DNA of 64,000 bases, taken from assembly GCA_013396995.1 (NCBI GenBank), contig VWZP01010964.1, forward strand, positions 23,059 through 87,058, read 5' to 3'. Positions 57,497 through 64,000 of this stretch are shown piece by piece. The position numbers and the translations under genes are program-made. The number at the start of each line of letters is the position of its first letter. The stretch's first letter is position 1. The notes under the pieces are model-generated. The model was not told where the DNA came from. It saw only the letters and a program-made list of their open reading frames with translations, and made no database searches. The stretch is from Dicaeum eximium (Eukaryota > Chordata > Aves > Passeriformes > Dicaeidae).

Positions 57497-60400
57497 AATT
57501 CTTGCAGTATCTACCTTGCCAAACTAATTTTCTGGTTCATCCAGCCCTCATGGAATTTGGCACTGAAGAGGGTGAATTGGCTGAGCAGCAGCACCATCAG
57601 GCACCTAGAGCTTGTGACTGGAGAGCAAGGCAAATTTTGGAAACCCATCAAGTCTCCACCCTCAAGAACAGGAGTCACTCAACCGACCTCTCCAAGAGCC
57701 TTCACAAGTGAAAATATTTCACACTAAAGGCAGTCATACATTTAAAATGTAACATAATTTCAACTCTGACAAGCTTTAGGAGCTTGTGAGAAATTATTAT
57801 TAGAGGCTTCATACATGTCTTGTTTTTCTTCAGTCTCTCTCATGACCCAGAGTGAAGTCTTGTGAAAGGCAAGACCCTGCTAAGAGTCTCCAATATTCAC
57901 ACAGAGCTTGACGTCTCAAAATTACATTATTCAGGGTCTTCTTCATCTGGAAGAGTGAATGGACTACAGCTGGTCTGAAAATTGAGTTTTCTTCTCTCAC
58001 AAAAATTCTGACTTTTACTTAAAATAAATAGAAGCAGCTAAAAATAAACTTTCTGCTTTTAGATATAAAACTTCAGTAAACATCTGAAATTTCATGCCAA
58101 AACCAGACACTTCTCAAGGAAAAAAATTGATTAATCCACAAAGATGTTTTCTGACAGAAAGCATTTGAGAGGTAAATATTTTGGAGGAGTCCTAGAAATG
58201 CTCTTTTGCCTAGCTCAGTGCAGTGCACATTACCTATTTTAAATGTCATTTGGAACACTGACTCCTTTAAATAGAGAAATCTTTATTATCCTCCCTTCCA
58301 GGTAAGCTCTGTAATAGATCTCCATAATGATTCTATGCTTTCCTCCCATCTCATGTCCACCTTGACTGTGACCAGGTTTGGTGCTTATCATGACATATCT
58401 GTGGATTTGAAAACAAATTACTATCTCAGGAATTTATCAGGGGCTCTGAATGCCATTAGGATGGATCAGTAGCAGGAAAATGGTTTTAAGTTAGCGTAAA
58501 TGTGAAAATTAAAGAGTCCCAATGTCGTGTTTGACTGTGCATCATGTTTGGCTCTGCTCAAAGGTGGGTGGAAAGCACAGGCATAAAAACGTCCACATGA
58601 AAACTGGAGTCAGGTCCACAGCACATATTTCACTAGGCTCCTGTTTCAGGGCAGCTAAGGTTGGCTTTCTGATCAGCTCAGCCCCAGTATCACAAAGAGA
58701 AACATTATCAGCTCTTTCTGGTGTGCTAATATCCAATTTATTTTTCAGCAGTGCAATTTCCTGCCTGCTCTTTGAACAGCTATCAAAGGACAAGACACCA
58801 GATCATGGCAGACATTCTTCTAGTGCTGACATCTGCTAAACTAGTCAGTCTGTTCCTGCACAGCCCACTCAGTGCATCCTAAAATATTTTATAAGCCACC
58901 AGTGGAACAGAGAATGGTAATGTGGGTCCCTGACCTTTATTTGAGCCACCTTGATGTTCAGTACAGATGAGGAGTCACAATTCAGCAGCCAGAATTTCTG
59001 GGTCCGCTCAGTTTAGGGTTTCTGTGTTACCTCCAAACCCAATGAAATCCACTTAATGCCATCTGGCACTTCATATCCTTCACTGTTTTTCATCTGAGAG
59101 CACTGGCAAATCTGCATATGGGGCTTAATCCAAAAGCCTCTGAAAACCAATGGAAGGATAGCTTTGGATCATGCCTAAAAGTGCAAGACTTTATTTAAAG
59201 AACTGCTTTCTACAGCTTTGCTGGAAAGTGTTCATCCTTTGAACAAGCACTCAACCAGCAGCAAACACATTCCAACAGAACATCTGGATACCTGGGAAAA
59301 GGTTGGTCTCATTAGATTTGGAGAAGCTCAGAAATATCACTGATAAGCTATTGCTCAAACTCATATGTGTCAGCTCTGTGGCTATTTTTGCTTTGGGTGA
59401 CACCACTGGTACCATGAATAAATATCAACGTTTCACAAACATAGGCAAGTACAGCAAGGGACTACTCACAGCCCATTTTCAGAGTTATTCATGGAAACTG
59501 AAGTCTCTGTGTCACTGTGTCTCATGTCCTCTCTGGCTCTGTCCCAAAATATTTCCCATACCAGTGCTGACTTCTGCCTTAGTTTTGAGGTCTGCAGCTG
59601 GGGCTTGAGGAGGGGGAAGAAGTGCCTAAGCACCTGGGTGTTTTCTTGAAGGTTTGATTGGAGGTTTGCCTCAACCACTCACTGTTCAAGGAGTCCTTTT
59701 CACTGCTTTCTGCTCCTCACTGTCCTTCTGGGTTGTGATTGATCTCCTGAGTATGACCTCTCCTATCCCTGATTCACATCTCCCTGACTTCATTCCCATT
59801 CCATCTGTCCTTGTCCTGGGTCCTCCCCTGTGTCACTGCTCTTACCAATTTTCAACTTAATCCCAGCCTAAACTTTTCTTTTCTTCATGAAAGAGTTCCT
59901 AGATGTATTTTGGCCAAATTTCTGGCCCATCACCTTGCTTATCCAGACCACTGTATTCTTCAAATTCATACCCATTGACCACATTTGTTCTAATTCACTT
60001 CTTTTGAGCCCTGCCCAATCCTGGCCACCTTGCTGAGACCCTCAGTCTAATTTCTCTTTCTTTTTTTTTGGTACACTGTTCAGCAGGGTTCTGATCAGGA
60101 TAGAAGTGAGAAGTTCACAGGCCAGACTCTCAGAAAGTTGATAATGCCCACAGAGTATGCATTTATGTGCTGTGAAACATGTTAGGAGGCCAAAGTAGAG
60201 AAACTATTGCAGAACTGCCTTGAATTTTGGCAGTAGTCATATTTTATATCATACTAAATGTAGGAAGACATTTACTGGCTAGTACTAACCCAAATCCTGC
60301 ATTAAACTGATGTATTGGTTACCAGTCACATCTTTCATATTTTAAGTAATTGAGCTTTTTCTCTCCTTTCAGGATGCTGACAGGCAGTAACACAAAACTG

Positions 60401-60779
60401 AAGAGTTGTACTGAAAGAGTTGAAGAGTTTAAGGGGAAAGGCAAAGTTAGGAATCAAATGGTTTCAGGACTCACAGACTTTATTTAAACAGTACCTAAAT
60501 GTAGTAGAGTGAACAACAGAATAAAGTCTATCAGAAGCAAAGTATGGGAATGAAATTCAGAAAGGGAATATGGAAGAAACATGCACACAGGTAAGCCAAT
60601 GTTAGAAGTGAATATAAATGTATTTTAAAAGCTTCTGAAAAGCGATTTTCTAAAGCTCTGAAAGCTCATAACAAAAGCTGCCTCAAAGCAAGTAGTTTTC
60701 CAGGCAGCTGTTCAGACTGATAGATGATCAATATGTGATAGATGAGCACTCAAGACACATTATCTCGTGATAGCAAAGT

Positions 60780-61930
60780 CAAATAAATACTGAGGGTGCA
60801 TCCCACACTGCAGCCTTTCCTCTCGAGAACACATCTGAAGAGATACCTCAGACTGAAGTGTCAGTAGAAAAGATTTTCAAACAAACTGATAAAATGAATA
60901 AGACCAATCTGCAAGACCAGACAGCATTCACCCAAGAGCTCTATGGAAATCCAAAGAGGAAATTGCTGAATGGTTATCCATGGTGCAGAGCCAGCCTGCC
61001 GTTTAAATCAGCCTATGCCAAAAGAATAGAAGCAATAAATGTGATGCAAAATGGAAAAGCAGTTTCCAGAGAAGGAATGAATAGAGACAAATGTGATTCT
61101 GTGTAAGGCAAACTGATAAACATTCTAAAAAGAATATTGGAAACATCAGATAGCAAGGTGTAAAGACTCAAGTGTTGTATCTGTAGGATGAAATTCTGTT
61201 TCACAAATTGAGTTTTTTGGGCCTGTCACTGAGGGAATGGGGATGTGAGTGATGCCATTCACTTGGCTTTACAAATGTAAGAACCAATGAAAAATTTCAT
61301 GGTAAGAGCTACCCTGGATGGTTTTCTAAAAATGAGAACATAGTGCTCCATGGGAATTAAAAAATCAAAGAGAAAATTAAAATCTAGTAGGAAAATACTT
61401 CAGAGCAGTATCACAAATTTTTGCACATAGCTCCAATGCACCAATCTCACATAGGATAGAGCAGAACTGCAAAAGGCAAGAAAGGGCAACAAGACACCAG
61501 AAACAGGGAACAGTTTCCAGACAAAAGAGCCAGAATAGGCTAAAACCCTTCATCTTGGGAGAAAAAACAGCAGAGGGGATCTGAGAGAGGTCTGTGAAGT
61601 CACAACTTGCATGGAGAAGGTGAACAGGAAATAATTCTGCACCATGTCTCAAAACTTCAAGGGGCAGACAGACATCAACTAATGAAATTATGAGACACCA
61701 AGTTAAGAACAGAAAAAAAGGACATTAGTCTCACAAATGAGTTATGGGACTGCCATGGGCACTAAAAATTACAAATTAGTACAAATGGGCTTAAAACAGT
61801 AATGGTGGCTAGCTCCAGCAGGGCTGTTAAACACCATAATCCAAACCCAACCTCAGGAGATCCCTCAGCTGCTGACTGCCAGAAGCTGGAATGATGTACC
61901 ACAGGTAGCACCACTCTGCACTCAATGTAC
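60780..61930 (+). mobile_element. ancient CR1 with degraded RT, turtle-like lineage
   Basis: The copy begins before the RT domain: 'gatacctcagactgaagtgt' and 'aaactgataaaatgaataag' correspond to the (I)DKLN(K) section, then 'gaccagacagcattcaccca' to the PDGIHPRVL motif (here with substitutions), 'ttaaatcagcctatgccaaa' to the SFKSASVP section and 'ggcaaactgataaacattct' to the GKLVETI section. The middle of RT is deleted around 61270-61430. The 3' part resumes with 'aaagggcaacaagacaccag', 'gatctgagagaggtctgtga', 'aactaatgaaattatgagac' and 'ctgactgccagaagctggaa'. This order is that of the old CR1 lineage shared with turtles and crocodilians. The 82-codon frame at 60858-61106 is a remnant of that RT. 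It is dead. Confidence 0.85.
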
Positions 61931-64000
61931 TTATTACCTTTTTTGGTTTTTGGTTTGTTTTTTTTTTTTTTTGCCAGTTTCTTAGAATCTTTCTATTTTA
62001 TGATTTCAAGATAAGTCATAGCAGTACAACCTTGGACCCCATGTCCTTGTTCACTAATATGCCTCTGAAGAAATGTATCCCAACATGAAGTTCAAACTTA
62101 ACCAAAGACAAGGTGCTAGATGAGATTTTGTGGAAAAATACACAATTGGAATACTCAAATAAATTCAACCTTTCTGATGAATGATTAACAGAGGAAAATG
62201 ATAAACTTTAGCAGATGGCAAGACCTCCATGAAGAGGAGCCTCTCTAAGCATCTTCTACTTTCCCAAAACCTCAATTTCTCCACCATGGTGGGAACAGCT
62301 CACTGGAGATGTGGGCATATTAGCTCATGTGAGTGAAGCTGTGAATGATAGTACTCTTCCCTTTTCACCATTAAAAGCTCTTTTACACCTGGAGAATCTG
62401 ACCTGAGACCTTGGAATAAATGTGCCTCTAATTGCACACTTTTTACATAACCACTAAGAGTCACTGGGAATTCTTGGGACCTTGCAGACCACAGTCAACA
62501 GCCACCATTGAAAAATCTGGCAAACAAATGTTTGCATTGCCATCACCCACAAAAGTAAACTTACACCCAAAATTTATAGGTTTTTAACTAAAAGAGAGTC
62601 TGTCCTGTACCTATGTCCTATTTAAGGTCAACTGTCCTTTTTCTAAAGCAAAAGAATATTAAGTGAAAGACTTTAATATCTTCAGACATCATCCTTTTCA
62701 CTTTTCTCTTTTTTTTTTTTTTTTTTCCCCCAGGGGACCTGAAATTTCAAAAGAGAAAAGCCTAGAGAATGCTGCGTGGACATGGGGTAACTAAGTTTGA
62801 GCTAATGTTGATACTGGGCATCTTGTTGGGGCTGTAGGGGCCAGGGAGCACAGTGAGGAGGTGGCCCAGGGCAGGATAGGACACGTCACTGCTGCTCACC
62901 AGCACCCAGGAGACCAGGGACACTGCAGGGAACAGCCCACAAGGGGATTTTGGCACAGCTGGGACTGTACCTCATGTCCATCTCCACACAACCCCTCTCC
63001 TGACCACAGGAACAACCTCCCAGCCTCAGACAGGTCCTAAGCAAACAAACGGGAGGATTTTTACTGGTTTTAATGATGTATGAGGTCAGATGGAGCTGAA
63101 GCCAGAGCAGCTGCCAGTGCAACTGTGCATAAATCAGTGCATTGGCTCACAGATGGAGAAACAGTTGAGGTTTTTGCAGGTCCTTACCCAGCTCTTCAAC
63201 CTCCCATACATCTCACACCCAAGCACTTCTGGAGCCAACACTGCTCTTGCTGAAGTCCATGGGTGAGCTGTCCTTGGCCACGATGGCCCCAGGGTCACTG
63301 TCCAAGTTGCCACTGTGTGGCCCAGCCTCTGACAGGTCACTGGGGACACATCTTCTGCCCTGCCTTAGCTGGAGGGGGGCACTGAGACACCGGTTTGGGT
63401 AAGGCAGTATTTCCACTAGGGCTGGGCTGAGAACTTCAGTTTCTTTTAACTTTAAACAATGTTGCTTCTTTATAAAATTGAGCCTCTCCACCTGCAGCAG
63501 AACTGATTTGCAGGACTGCCAAGGACCCAGTGTCTCCTGCTGAGAAGTATGGTGGTGCATCAGAAGGTCAGATACTGTTGGGGATCCAGTGACAGTAGGG
63601 CTAGAGGGATCCTGTATGATTATTTAGTCCAGCTTTCCACACAAATTCTTACAGTAACTCCTGCATCATGTCCCCAGCTTAAAATGTAACATCTATTTTT
63701 GAAATGTGTCCAGTTTTTATTTATACAATTCAAACAGTATAGACTCCACTGTTCTTTTTTGTATTGCATTGCAGAGATCATTATGTTTGGAATAACTGCA
63801 TTGGTCTTCTCACAGCCCCATTTGTTCTGCCTCTGGGTATCACTGCACTTCTTTCTGAGAGACAGGAAAGCCAGGGGACAGCAGCAACATCCTCCTCGTG
63901 GAGATGTGAACAGCCAGCAAAAGCATCTCACCCTTTGCTCTTTGCTGAGATACACTGACAAAACATGTTTTTCATACCTCAGATCACTGCAGGAGAGGAG
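61931..64000. other. unique tract with homopolymers
   Basis: T15 at 61958-61972 and T18 at 62709-62726 are simple sequence. The second is followed by CCCCCAG and forms a perfect-looking 3' splice site, but no exon can be confirmed. The 62760-63560 section is GC-richer with no island. No gene is supported. Confidence 0.5.
63595..63680 (-). mobile_element. possible old CR1 3' end remnant
   Basis: The string 'tgtatgattatttagtccag' resembles the reverse-orientation CR1 3' region ('gatcatctagtccaac' type), and the following bases are compatible with it. The match is short and diverged, so the call is tentative. Confidence 0.35.

Larger units (their letters stand above)
55046..60779. other. unique tract, no supported gene
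   Basis: No interspersed repeat is recognised. 55766-55800 carries four hexamer palindromes. The longest open frame of the window lies at 56540-57337 and is listed separately. A 13-bp duplication is at 57471-57496. 57720-58060 is AT-rich. Nothing else is seen. Confidence 0.5.

Noticed and set aside
1..64000. CRISPR arrays, operons, plasmid or phage functions
   Set aside because: The window is vertebrate DNA; no spaced direct repeats, ribosome-binding sites or prokaryotic gene packing are present.
1..64000. Full-length provirus
   Set aside because: Only one LTR is found, with no internal retroviral genes recognisable anywhere in the window.

Overview
This is vertebrate nuclear DNA, almost certainly from a bird and probably a songbird (passerine). 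Three things in the sequence point there. First, the only abundant interspersed repeat is CR1, present as 5'-truncated copies in both orientations, most with the bird-type 3' end (a 'cccttccaacccaaacc' block followed by an 8-bp 'attctatg' type tail). Second, at 48.25-48.39 kb there is a SINE with a tRNA-Ile-like head and a CR1-like tail, the architecture of the passerine TguSINE1 family. Third, older amniote-wide relics are present (MIR/CORE-SINE fragments and turtle-like CR1), while Alu, L1 and other mammal-specific repeats are absent.

No protein-coding gene can be supported. All open frames are short, begin or end at random places, lack recognisable domains, or are pieces of CR1 reverse transcriptase. 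The window reads as a gene-poor intergenic or long-intron tract.

Layout: 0-7 kb is mostly unique sequence with one ancient MIR copy and some conserved-looking blocks. 7-16.3 kb carries six or seven CR1 fragments, including a 0.9-kb plus-strand copy at 11.2-12.1 kb. 16.3-33 kb is mainly unique sequence with one CR1 at 22.8 kb and an old one at 33.0 kb. 33-42 kb is unique and AT-rich. 42-46.8 kb is a CR1 cluster; one of these CR1 copies is split by a 519-bp solo LTR with a perfect 6-bp target duplication. 47 kb holds the best candidate conserved noncoding block. 48.3 kb is the SINE. 50.9-51.5 kb retains many CpGs. 54.47-55.05 kb is a real CpG island without an identified gene. 60.8-61.9 kb is a degraded ancient CR1 that still preserves reverse transcriptase sequence similarity.

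The parts do not form a pathway. What looks biologically active is regulatory: one CpG island and several CpG-retaining, homeodomain-site-rich blocks that could be enhancers of a gene outside the window. I found no operon, CRISPR array, RNA gene or obviously new system. The most useful leads are the orphan CpG island, the nested LTR with resolvable boundaries, the SINE, and the conserved-looking blocks.
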